Position numbers and translations under genes: made by a program
Part shown: positions 15,718 to 22,247 of the stretch, piece after piece
How the letters are laid out: every line of letters begins with the position of its first letter
How positions within the stretch are numbered: position 1 is the first letter of the stretch
Notes under the pieces: model-generated
The model's database searches: none
What the model was told of the DNA's origin: nothing
Seen by the model: only the letters and a program-made list of their open reading frames with translations
Origin: Desulfovibrio sp.
GTDB taxonomy: Bacteria > Desulfobacterota > Desulfovibrionia > Desulfovibrionales > Desulfovibrionaceae
Direction: 5' to 3'
Assembly (NCBI RefSeq): GCF_019424165.1
Contig: NZ_JAHZAA010000018.1
Location: forward strand, 1-48,022
DNA: 48,022 nt

Positions 15718-17355
15718 TTAGCCGAAGAATGCCTTGAGGTCGTCCTGCGGGCTGGTGATGCCGCCGATGTTGAACTGTTCCACCAGCACCTTGGCCACGT
15801 TGGGCGAAAGGAAGGCGGGCAGCGTCGGTCCGAGGTGGATGTTCTTCACGCCGAGGCTCAGCAGGGCCAGCAGCACGATAACAGCCTTCTGTTCGTACCA
15901 GGCGATATTGTAGACGATGGGCAGGTCGTTGACGTCCTCAAGACCGAACACTTCCTTGAGCTTGAGGGCGATGACGGCCAGGGAGTAGGAGTCGTTGCAC
16001 TGCCCGGCGTCGAGCACGCGCGGGATGCCGCCGATGTCGCCCAGGTTGAGCTTGTTGTAGCGATACTTGGCGCAACCAGCGGTAAGGATGACCGTGTCTT
16101 TGGGCAGGCCTTCGGCAAAGTCGGTGTAGTAGCTGCGGGACTTGGCGCGGCCGTCGCAGCCGGCCATGACCACGAACTTCTTGATGGCGCCGGACTTGAC
16201 CGCGTCAATCACCTTGTCGGCCAGGGCCAGTACCTGATTGTGCGCGAAGCCACCGATGATTTCACCGGATTCAATTTCCGTAGGCGCGGGACAGGTTTTG
16301 GCATGGGCGATGATGGCGCTGAAGTCCTTGTGTTCGCCGATTTCACCGGGGATATGCTTGCAGCCCGTAAAGCCCACGATGCCGGTGGTGTACACGCGGT
16401 CCTTGTAGCTGTCTTTGGGCGGCACAAGGCAGTTGGTGGTCAGCAGCACGGGGCCGTTGAAGCTTTCAAATTCTTCTTTCTGCTTCCACCAGGCATTACC
16501 GTAGTTGCCCTTGAAGTGCGCGTACTTCTTGAAGGCGGGGTAGTAATGGGCGGGCAGCATTTCAGAGTGGGTGTACACGTCAACGCCCGTGCCTTCGGTC
16601 TGCTTGAGCAGCATTTCAAGGTCGCGCAGATCATGCCCGGAAATGAGGATACCGGGATTGCTGCCCACGCCAATGTTGACCTTGGTAATTTCGGGGTGAC
16701 CGTAGGTGCCGGTATTGGCGGCATCCAGCAGGGCCATGGCCGATACGCCGAACTTGCCCGTTTCAAGGGTCAGACCCACAAGGTCGGCCACGCTCAGGCT
16801 GTCGTCCAGAGTTTTGGCAAGGGCTTCCTGCATGAAGGCGTCAAGGCTGTTTTCATGCTTGCCAAGCACATCCGCATGTTTGGCGTAGGCCGCCATGCCC
16901 TTGAGTCCAAAGGTGATGAGCCAGCGCAGGGAGCGCACATCATCATCGGTGGTTGCCATAACGCCCACGGTTCCGGCCTTGGCCAGCATGGCGGACTTTT
17001 CGGAGGCTTCCCACAGGGCGGCATCGCTGAGGCCGCTCTTGTCGGTAAGGGATGCGGCCAGTTCCTTTTTGGCGACACAGGTCATGCGCACGCGCTCGGT
17101 AAGGATGTCGTCGTCAAAGTTGGCATTGGTAATGGTGGCAAACAGGTTGCCGGTAACCAGACGGTCTATCCTGTGGTCAACGGCCTTGCCTTCGGCGCGC
17201 AGGCGCGTGGCGATCTGGCCGAGGCCCTTGGTTACATAGATCAGCGCATCCTGAAGGGCGGCTGTTTCAGGCTTTTTGCCGCACACGCCTACCTGGGTGC
17301 AGCCTTTGTTGCCCACGGTTTCCTGGCACTGATAGCAGAACATGGCATTACTCAT
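15718..17355 (-). CDS. hcp: Hybrid-cluster protein (hydroxylamine/NO reductase type)
   Basis: Hcp carries a [4Fe-4S] cluster and a hybrid Fe-S-O cluster. It was first described as hydroxylamine reductase and is now viewed as a nitric oxide/nitrosative-stress enzyme. The 545-residue protein begins with the class I Desulfovibrio pattern Cys7, Cys10, Cys19, Cys25 (CYQCQETVGNKGC). Hybrid-cluster regions are visible as SNPGILISGHDLRDLE, the TNCLVPPK block, VGFTGCKHIPG, and TAGCAKYRYNKL with GGIPRVLDAGQCNDSYS. It is the last gene of a minus-strand set with a cupin gene (139-base gap) and an HcpR-like regulator. Its AAGGA ribosome site is 10 bases upstream. Confidence 0.98.
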   Translation of the reverse strand: MSNAMFCYQCQETVGNKGCTQVGVCGKKPETAALQDALIYVTKGLGQIATRLRAEGKAVDHRIDRLVTGNLFATITNANFDDDILTERVRMTCVAKKELAASLTDKSGLSDAALWEASEKSAMLAKAGTVGVMATTDDDVRSLRWLITFGLKGMAAYAKHADVLGKHENSLDAFMQEALAKTLDDSLSVADLVGLTLETGKFGVSAMALLDAANTGTYGHPEITKVNIGVGSNPGILISGHDLRDLEMLLKQTEGTGVDVYTHSEMLPAHYYPAFKKYAHFKGNYGNAWWKQKEEFESFNGPVLLTTNCLVPPKDSYKDRVYTTGIVGFTGCKHIPGEIGEHKDFSAIIAHAKTCPAPTEIESGEIIGGFAHNQVLALADKVIDAVKSGAIKKFVVMAGCDGRAKSRSYYTDFAEGLPKDTVILTAGCAKYRYNKLNLGDIGGIPRVLDAGQCNDSYSLAVIALKLKEVFGLEDVNDLPIVYNIAWYEQKAVIVLLALLSLGVKNIHLGPTLPAFLSPNVAKVLVEQFNIGGITSPQDDLKAFFG

Positions 17356-17494
17356 GGTGTCTTGTCCTTATATGGCTCCGTTGCGGCGGAGGCTTGGGTG
17401 AAACCCGCAGCAGGCGGGCATCGGGGGATGAAAAACTGTTTACGACATGAAAAACTGTCCGGGCCGCCTTGTGCCACCGGTGGGCGGGCTGGCG

Positions 17495-17836
17495 TTATTC
17501 AGGCGGAAAAATGACAACCAGCAGCATCTTGAAGCGCTCCACAGCGCTGACGGAATGGGGCTGGCCCGCGGGCATGATGATGGACTCTCCGGCCTTGAGG
17601 GCGCTGGTCTGTCCGTTGATGGTCACTTGCCCCTGTCCTTCAAGGGCAAGCACAAAGGCATCGCCCGTGGAGGTGTGGGCGCTGATTTCTTCGCCCTTGT
17701 CAAAGGCGAAAAGGGTTATGCCCACGGCATCATTCTGAACAAGCGTCTTGCTGGTTACCTGGCCCGGCTGGCAGGCCACCTGCGCGGCCAGGGGCAGCGC
17801 GGTGGCGTAATCGAGATTCTTGAGCAGGCGTTGCAT
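17495..17836 (-). CDS. Small cupin-domain protein next to hcp
   Basis: A 113-residue single-domain cupin. Metal-binding residues of the two cupin motifs are visible: His54 (SAHTSTGDAF), Glu66 (ALEGQGQV) and His94 (MPAGQPHSV). The canonical G(X)5HXH begins as S-A-H-T, so one histidine is replaced. The start at 17836 has an AAGGAGGG ribosome site. A -10-like TATACA lies at 17869-17864, and a perfect palindrome is centred about 41 bases before the inferred transcription start. Its position between the regulator and hcp suggests a role in the nitrosative-stress response, but no substrate can be deduced. Confidence 0.88.
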   Translation of the reverse strand: MQRLLKNLDYATALPLAAQVACQPGQVTSKTLVQNDAVGITLFAFDKGEEISAHTSTGDAFVLALEGQGQVTINGQTSALKAGESIIMPAGQPHSVSAVERFKMLLVVIFPPE

Positions 17837-17863
17837 GGTTCCCTCCTTGCTTTTGATGATTCC

Positions 17864-17869
17864 TGTATA
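17864..17869 (-). promoter_or_regulatory. Candidate -10 element of the cupin-hcp promoter
   Basis: On the minus strand this reads TATACA, about 30 bases before the cupin start codon. No good -35 is present; the palindrome at 17889-17908 occupies that place, as expected of an activator-dependent promoter. Confidence 0.55.
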
Positions 17870-17888
17870 CCAAGGGGGAGTGTGGACG

Positions 17889-17908
17889 TCCGTAACAATT
17901 GTTACGGA
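17889..17908. promoter_or_regulatory. Perfect 20-bp palindrome, probable Crp/Fnr-type (HcpR) operator
   Basis: TCCGTAACAATTGTTACGGA is its own reverse complement. It overlaps the last codons of the regulator gene (stop at 17902-17904) and is centred at 17898.5. If transcription starts about 7 bases after the TATACA at 17869-17864, the centre falls near -41, the classical class II activator position. Binding by the adjacent Crp/Fnr-family protein is inferred. Confidence 0.7.
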
Positions 17909-18591
17909 ACAGAATAATCGTAAAATTCTTTCAGGCGGTCGGGGTGAGGCAGGGAGATAGTTTTTCCGTTGATGTGCAGCAGGTCTTCATCACGCATGGC
18001 TGCCAGCTCGCGTGAAAGTGAAGGCCGCGTGACACCCAGAAAATCGGCCATCTGTTCACGGTTCATGAGCAGATTCAGCGAGCCGTCAGGGTTGCGGTGT
18101 TCAAGCAGCAAAGAGGCGATCTTGCGGCGCAGGCTGCCCGATGAAAGCAGTGATACGCGGCGCGTCAGAAAAAAAGCCTTGCGGGCAAATACTGCAAGCA
18201 TGTTGCGTATGATCTGCGAATGCATGCTACAGCGTTTCTCGCAGGTAGAATAGAAAAATTTTGCAGGTATGGCCAGTACATGCACGGGGCTTTCTGCCTG
18301 CACGCTACAGCCGTAGTTGGTTTGATCAAGAAAAACATAAACTTCGCCGAAGAGGTCGCCGGGGCGGTCGATACGGGCCATAACGGCGCGCCTGCCGTCG
18401 GCACTGTCGCGCCCTACGGAAACAGCGCCTTCCAGCAGAACAAAAAGCCGGGTGGGGGCGTCTGTTTCGCAAAAAATCATGCCCCCCTTGCCGTATTTTT
18501 CTTCCACCGCGCCGCTGCACCCCAGGCAAAGTTTTGCCTCATCCGGGCTCATGTGGGCAAAAAGGTCGCAATTTTTCAGGGCCTGGTTCAT
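17902..18591 (-). CDS. hcpR: Crp/Fnr-family regulator, HcpR type
   Basis: A 229-residue regulator with an N-terminal cyclic-nucleotide-binding-fold sensor domain (LFVLLEGAVSVGRDS ... PGDLFGEVYVF) and a C-terminal winged helix-turn-helix (NREQMADFLGVTRPSLSRELAAM). The start at 18591 (MNQALKNCDLF) is supported by a GGAAG upstream and by family length; the frame stays open to 18840 but that extension is Cys/Arg-rich and uncharacteristic. HcpR proteins in Desulfovibrio are known to activate hcp in response to nitrosative stress, reportedly through haem-bound NO. The adjacency to cupin-hcp makes this the likely identity. It carries several cysteines (residues 8, 22, 25, 39) but no Fnr-type cluster motif. 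Confidence 0.82.
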   Translation of the reverse strand: MNQALKNCDLFAHMSPDEAKLCLGCSGAVEEKYGKGGMIFCETDAPTRLFVLLEGAVSVGRDSADGRRAVMARIDRPGDLFGEVYVFLDQTNYGCSVQAESPVHVLAIPAKFFYSTCEKRCSMHSQIIRNMLAVFARKAFFLTRRVSLLSSGSLRRKIASLLLEHRNPDGSLNLLMNREQMADFLGVTRPSLSRELAAMRDEDLLHINGKTISLPHPDRLKEFYDYSVP

Positions 18592-18691
18592 GCGTTCTTC
18601 CAGCGTCAGGGGTGGAGAAGCCGCCGGAAACGTTGCCAAGCGGCAGGGCCGTCCAGAGCAGTATACATAAAAACGGTAGCAATGCCTATGA

Positions 18692-18730
18692 GGGGCTGTT
18701 TCCAAATACGCATTCCTTGAAAACAGCCCC
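18692..18730. terminator. 10-bp stem hairpin between the SLBB protein gene and hcpR
   Basis: GGGGCTGTTT (18692-18701) pairs with AAACAGCCCC (18721-18730). It lies just beyond the 3' end of the minus-strand SLBB protein gene (stop at 18743), where a terminator is expected. No T run directly follows on the minus strand; on the plus strand five T residues follow within ten bases. Function is uncertain. Confidence 0.5.
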
Positions 18731-18742
18731 AGGGAATTTTTG

Positions 18743-20293
18743 TTACAGGCTAGGCAGCCCCAGCAGCACCCGGGCAGATACCGCCACCTGCATGAGCACC
18801 TGCGAAATGTCCTTGACGGCCTGCATGCTCTTGGATTCAACCTTGGGCAGTACCAGTATCTGGTCGCCGGGGGAGATGTCGCCCCCGCCCTGGGTTACAG
18901 AGCCGTTCTGGTGCATGACAAGAATCTTGCCGCTGTCGGCGCGGCTGGTCAGGCCGCCCGCGCCCTTGATATAGTCGTCGGCATCCTTCTTTCTGCCCCA
19001 GAGCATGGCCTGCGGCACCATAACCTCACCGCTCACCAGCACCACATCGCTCTTGGTGGGGATAACGATAACGTCGCCCTCCTCAAGGCTCAGGTCCGCC
19101 TTGTCCGGGCCGCCGTCCAGCACCACCACGCCTTCAGGCTCGACGGCTTTGGCGCGTTCCACGAACTTGGACACCATTTCGGCTTCCTTGGCGCGTATCT
19201 GCGCTTCCTCCGTGCTGGCCGACGAAGCGGTAAGTGCCGTTTCCTCAAGACGGCGCAGAGAATCGGCAATAGCTTTCTTTTGTCTGGCAGCCACGCTCTT
19301 GCGCTTGATGTACATGGCCTCAAGGTTGGCGCGTTCCGGTTCCACGGCGATAAAGTTTTTTACGTCCTGAAGGCGCGCCCCCTGACGTACGGGAAAGCGC
19401 GAAGCCCCGCGCACCGCTCCCTGCACTTCAATCATGATGGTATTGCCCGGCGCATCGGCAATAAACTGCACCTTGTCGCCGTCTTCAAGCTGGAGGGAGC
19501 GCAGGTCCTTGAGGGGCAGATAGGTGCTGTACGGCGCGCCGTTGCGGGTTCCGTTCAGGGCTATATGCGAAGCGCGTCCCTCGGGGTCGGCCAGATCCAT
19601 AAGCGCGGCTCCGGTGGCCTGGCCCTTGGGAAATTCAAAAAGCGCGGGATTGCGCACCGCGCCGGTGGCCGTGATGGTGGGGCCTTTTTCGCCTACCACA
19701 AGGGTATCGCCTTCCTGCACGCGCACGGCGGGGAGCACGCCCTTGCGGGCAAAGGGATAGAGGTCGAGGCTGGTGACGGTTTTGCCGTCGCGCATGAGGC
19801 GGATGTCACGGTAGCTGCCGCGCACCGGGTCAAGCCCGCCCGCCTTGTCCAGAAAGCTGAGCAGGGGGTCGCTGGGGCCGCCGGTATAGCGCCCCGGACG
19901 GCTTACACCGCCCGTTACAAAAACGGACACGGGCCGTGCATCCAGCGGCGCTGCGTATATCTGCACATCAGCATGGCCGTTGGCGGCCAGTTTGCTGCGC
20001 AGGGCATCGGCCAGTTTATCGTAGGCCAGCCCGGCCACGGGCATGTCGCCCACTTCGGGCAGGTTCATATGCCCGTCCGGCCCAACAGCGAGGGTGCGGT
20101 CCACATTGAGGTCGCCGCCCCACAGGCGCACCACCACACGGTCACCGGGCGCAATAACCGCGCCTTCCTTGTTCTGGGCAAAGTTGCCTTGAAAAAGATT
20201 GGCCGCGTAGGGCTGTACAGTGTCGGCGGCATGAGCGGAGCCGCAAAGAGCCAGCAGCGTCAGAACGGCAAGAAGATATTTTTGTTGCAGCAT
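18743..20293 (-). CDS. Polysaccharide export protein with multiple SLBB domains
   Basis: A 516-residue secreted protein. A signal peptide (MLQQKYLLAVLTLLALCGSAHA, cleavage after AHA) leads into a Poly_export domain (APGDRVVVRLWGGDLNVDRTLAVGPDG, about residues 48-74). Several SLBB-like beta-grasp repeats follow, near residues 124, 206, 285 and 415, each with V-x-G-x-V or I-x-V-x-G-A-V cores. A charged helical segment (about residues 325-390) separates the third and fourth. This architecture resembles Wza-like outer-membrane exporters, but there is no lipobox, so it is probably periplasmic or beta-barrel-anchored. No glycosyltransferase or Wzc-like gene is adjacent. A small lipoprotein gene precedes it by 84 bases and is probably co-transcribed. 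Confidence 0.88.
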   Translation of the reverse strand: MLQQKYLLAVLTLLALCGSAHAADTVQPYAANLFQGNFAQNKEGAVIAPGDRVVVRLWGGDLNVDRTLAVGPDGHMNLPEVGDMPVAGLAYDKLADALRSKLAANGHADVQIYAAPLDARPVSVFVTGGVSRPGRYTGGPSDPLLSFLDKAGGLDPVRGSYRDIRLMRDGKTVTSLDLYPFARKGVLPAVRVQEGDTLVVGEKGPTITATGAVRNPALFEFPKGQATGAALMDLADPEGRASHIALNGTRNGAPYSTYLPLKDLRSLQLEDGDKVQFIADAPGNTIMIEVQGAVRGASRFPVRQGARLQDVKNFIAVEPERANLEAMYIKRKSVAARQKKAIADSLRRLEETALTASSASTEEAQIRAKEAEMVSKFVERAKAVEPEGVVVLDGGPDKADLSLEEGDVIVIPTKSDVVLVSGEVMVPQAMLWGRKKDADDYIKGAGGLTSRADSGKILVMHQNGSVTQGGGDISPGDQILVLPKVESKSMQAVKDISQVLMQVAVSARVLLGLPSL

Positions 20294-20377
20294 GGTGTTT
20301 CAAAGTATGCGACGCGCGGTCTCGCGGCTGTGCCGCGCCGCGCGCCTGCTATGGTTTCGGAAGTTGGCCCCGTGCGA

Positions 20378-20761
20378 TTACGGTTTGGAAATGCCCTGGC
20401 CCCATACTCTGGGGGCCATGGTCCAGCGGCCCTGGGCATCCTGGCAGATAACGACCACCTCGGCTTCTTTTTGTCCGGCCAGCACTGTGCCGCGCTTGCA
20501 GCTTTCGCCTTTGGCCGAAGTAAAGACTTCATCAACGCTTACATTAACGCCCTGTCCGAACTGCACATCGTCCAGCACGGTGGTCTGGCCGGGGGTGGAA
20601 ATGATCATGAAGTTTTCCACGGGGCCTGGGGGCGTTTCTTCTCTTTGCGGGGTTTCGCCAAGGCCGCAGGCGGCCAGAGGCAGGGCAAGAAGGAGGGCGG
20701 CTGCCAAGGCCGCCAGACGGCTGATGCGCGGCGCGCGCGCGGGACAAAAAGCTGTGTTCAT
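20378..20761 (-). CDS. Small lipoprotein upstream of the SLBB exporter
   Basis: A 127-residue protein with a signal peptide and lipobox LPLAAC (lipidated Cys32). The mature part has a FMIISTPGQTTVLDD segment, then a CKRGTVLAGQKEAEVVVICQD segment that weakly recalls the C-terminal fold of 17-kDa surface antigens. It ends in TMAPRVWGQG. An AGGAG seven bases before the ATG supports this start. Being first in a two-gene unit with the SLBB protein, it may be a partner in envelope polysaccharide export; this is inferred from position only. Confidence 0.75.
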   Translation of the reverse strand: MNTAFCPARAPRISRLAALAAALLLALPLAACGLGETPQREETPPGPVENFMIISTPGQTTVLDDVQFGQGVNVSVDEVFTSAKGESCKRGTVLAGQKEAEVVVICQDAQGRWTMAPRVWGQGISKP

Positions 20762-21064
20762 GCTGGCTCCTGGCGGGGGTAAACCGTAGCGCCATCATTG
20801 TCTGACGTAGTTGCGGTACAGTAGTTCTTCTCCCCTCCATCTCGCAGAGAATGTCTGCTCTGTCAATTGCTGCCGCTGCCGCTGCGGGCCGTAATAGTCA
20901 CGCTTTTTGTTTAAATGGGGAAAATAAAAATCAAATGCCTGATATTACGTCAAGTTATCATGACCACACTTTATAAATCCCGAATTTTATTTTGCATTTC
21001 GTTGTGGGAATGTTACGCTAAGCACAATCTGGGTATCAGGTCATGCATCATCTGAGGAGCAACC
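20762..21064. other. Divergent promoter region, lipoprotein versus moeA-like/mop
   Basis: This 303-base gap is AT-rich from about 20910 to 21030 and should contain promoters in both directions. TTGCAT at 20992-20997 is a possible -35 for the rightward genes, without a clear -10. It shares the 13-mer AATAAAAATCAAA (near 20923) with the region before nrdJ (near 10089), perhaps by chance. No Moco riboswitch or ModE box was recognised. Confidence 0.45.
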
Positions 21065-22105
21065 ATGGCGGAACTTTGTATGAAAGTCATACACGTTCAT
21101 GATGCGGTAGGTAGTGTTCTTTGTCACGATATAACCAGAATTGTACCCGGCGAAAGCAAGGGGCCGGTATTTCGTAAAGGGCATATCGTGCGGCCCGAAG
21201 ACATCAAGGTGCTGCTCGAAACAGGCAAGGAGCATCTTTATGTTTTTGAACCGCTTGCCGGCATGGTGCACGAAAATGACGCCGCTGCCCGCATTGTGGC
21301 GGCCACCGTGGGGGCCAACCTCATGGCCGGCGACCCCAAAGAGGGGCGCATCGACCTTGTAGCCGCTTGCGACGGGCTGTTGCGGATAGATGTGCCGGCC
21401 CTGAACAGGGTCAACAGTTTGGGCGAGATCACCATGGCCACCCTGCACGGCATGCAGTTTGTGACAAAAGGCCGCGCCGTGGCAGGGACCCGGGTGGTCC
21501 CTCTTATGATCGGCGAGGACAAGCTGCGATGTCTGGAAGCCGCTGTGAAACGGCCCGTCGTTGAGGTGCTGCCTCTTGCACGCGCCAGAGTGGGCGTGGT
21601 GACCACGGGCAGCGAGGTTTATTACGGACGCATCCGTGACGCTTTCGGCCCTGTGTTGCGCAAAAAATTTGCCGCTCTGGGCAGTACCGTCATGGGGCAG
21701 ACCCTGACCAGCGACGAGGTGAGCATGACTGCCTCGGCCATCGCGGATTTTTTACATCAGGGCGCGGACATGATTGTGGTTACGGGCGGCATGTCTGTTG
21801 ATCCCGATGACCGCACACCTGCGGCCATACGCGCCTCGGGTGCGCAAATTCTCTGCTATGGCGCGCCGGTATATCCGGGCGCCATGTTTCTTTTGGCCTA
21901 TGCGGAAGGCCCCGGCGGCCGCGTGCCGGTACTGGGGCTGCCGGGTTGCGTCATGTACCACAAGGCCAGCATTTTTGACCTTATTGTGCCGCGTCTGCTG
22001 GCCGGGGTCGAAGTTACGGCTGAAGACATAGCCGCTCTGGGACACGGTGGTTTTTGCGCCAGTTGCCCGGAGTGCGCTTATCCCGTTTGCCCGTTCGGCA
22101 AGTAG
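21065..22105 (+). CDS. MoeA-like molybdopterin-binding protein with Cys-rich C-terminus
   Basis: A 346-residue protein with a MoaB/MogA-fold molybdopterin-binding domain (about residues 178-320: VGVVTTGSEVYYGRI, then DMIVVTGGMSVDPDD, then VPVLGLPGCVMYHKASIFD). The TTGSE and VTGG[MT]S motifs are those of MoeA-type proteins, which insert molybdate into molybdopterin. The N-terminal part (V-x-D-A-x-G-x-x-L-x-H-D-I) also follows MoeA, but the protein is shorter than standard MoeA (about 400). The C-terminus ends in CASCPECAYPVCPFGK, a five-Cys cluster unusual for the family and possibly an Fe-S or metal site. It lies 142 bases before mop, which suggests a dedicated role in cofactor delivery. An AGGAG supports the start. 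Confidence 0.88.
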   Translation: MAELCMKVIHVHDAVGSVLCHDITRIVPGESKGPVFRKGHIVRPEDIKVLLETGKEHLYVFEPLAGMVHENDAAARIVAATVGANLMAGDPKEGRIDLVAACDGLLRIDVPALNRVNSLGEITMATLHGMQFVTKGRAVAGTRVVPLMIGEDKLRCLEAAVKRPVVEVLPLARARVGVVTTGSEVYYGRIRDAFGPVLRKKFAALGSTVMGQTLTSDEVSMTASAIADFLHQGADMIVVTGGMSVDPDDRTPAAIRASGAQILCYGAPVYPGAMFLLAYAEGPGGRVPVLGLPGCVMYHKASIFDLIVPRLLAGVEVTAEDIAALGHGGFCASCPECAYPVCPFGK

Positions 22106-22144
22106 AGGTGTGCTCGTACCGGTATCATAGTCAACGTGTCAGGA

Positions 22145-22175
22145 TTCCTGCGGCGTCTTGCGGCGCGCGCAGGAA
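22145..22175 (+). other. Hairpin between moeA-like gene and mop
   Basis: The 8-bp arms TTCCTGCG (22145-22152) and CGCAGGAA (22168-22175) enclose a 15-base loop. No T run follows. It could be a processing or stabilising element separating the two messages. Confidence 0.4.
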
Positions 22176-22247
22176 AATTGCGGCCTTGAGCGCGGATATC
22201 CCGCGTCGGCATATATCCAGGTACTTACCATAGCAAAGGAGTCGCGC

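Noticed and set aside
15697..17514. 605-codon open frame antisense to hcp
   Set aside because: It mirrors the codon pattern of hcp, has no known-family features, and Hcp motifs are complete on the other strand.
18740..20782. 680-codon open frame antisense to the SLBB exporter and lipoprotein genes
   Set aside because: A His/Gly/Ala-rich product typical of the complement of GC-rich genes; the minus-strand protein has a signal peptide and clear domains.
20762..21064. Moco riboswitch or ModE operator ahead of the moeA-like gene and mop
   Set aside because: No recognisable conserved core; only generic AT-rich promoter sequence.
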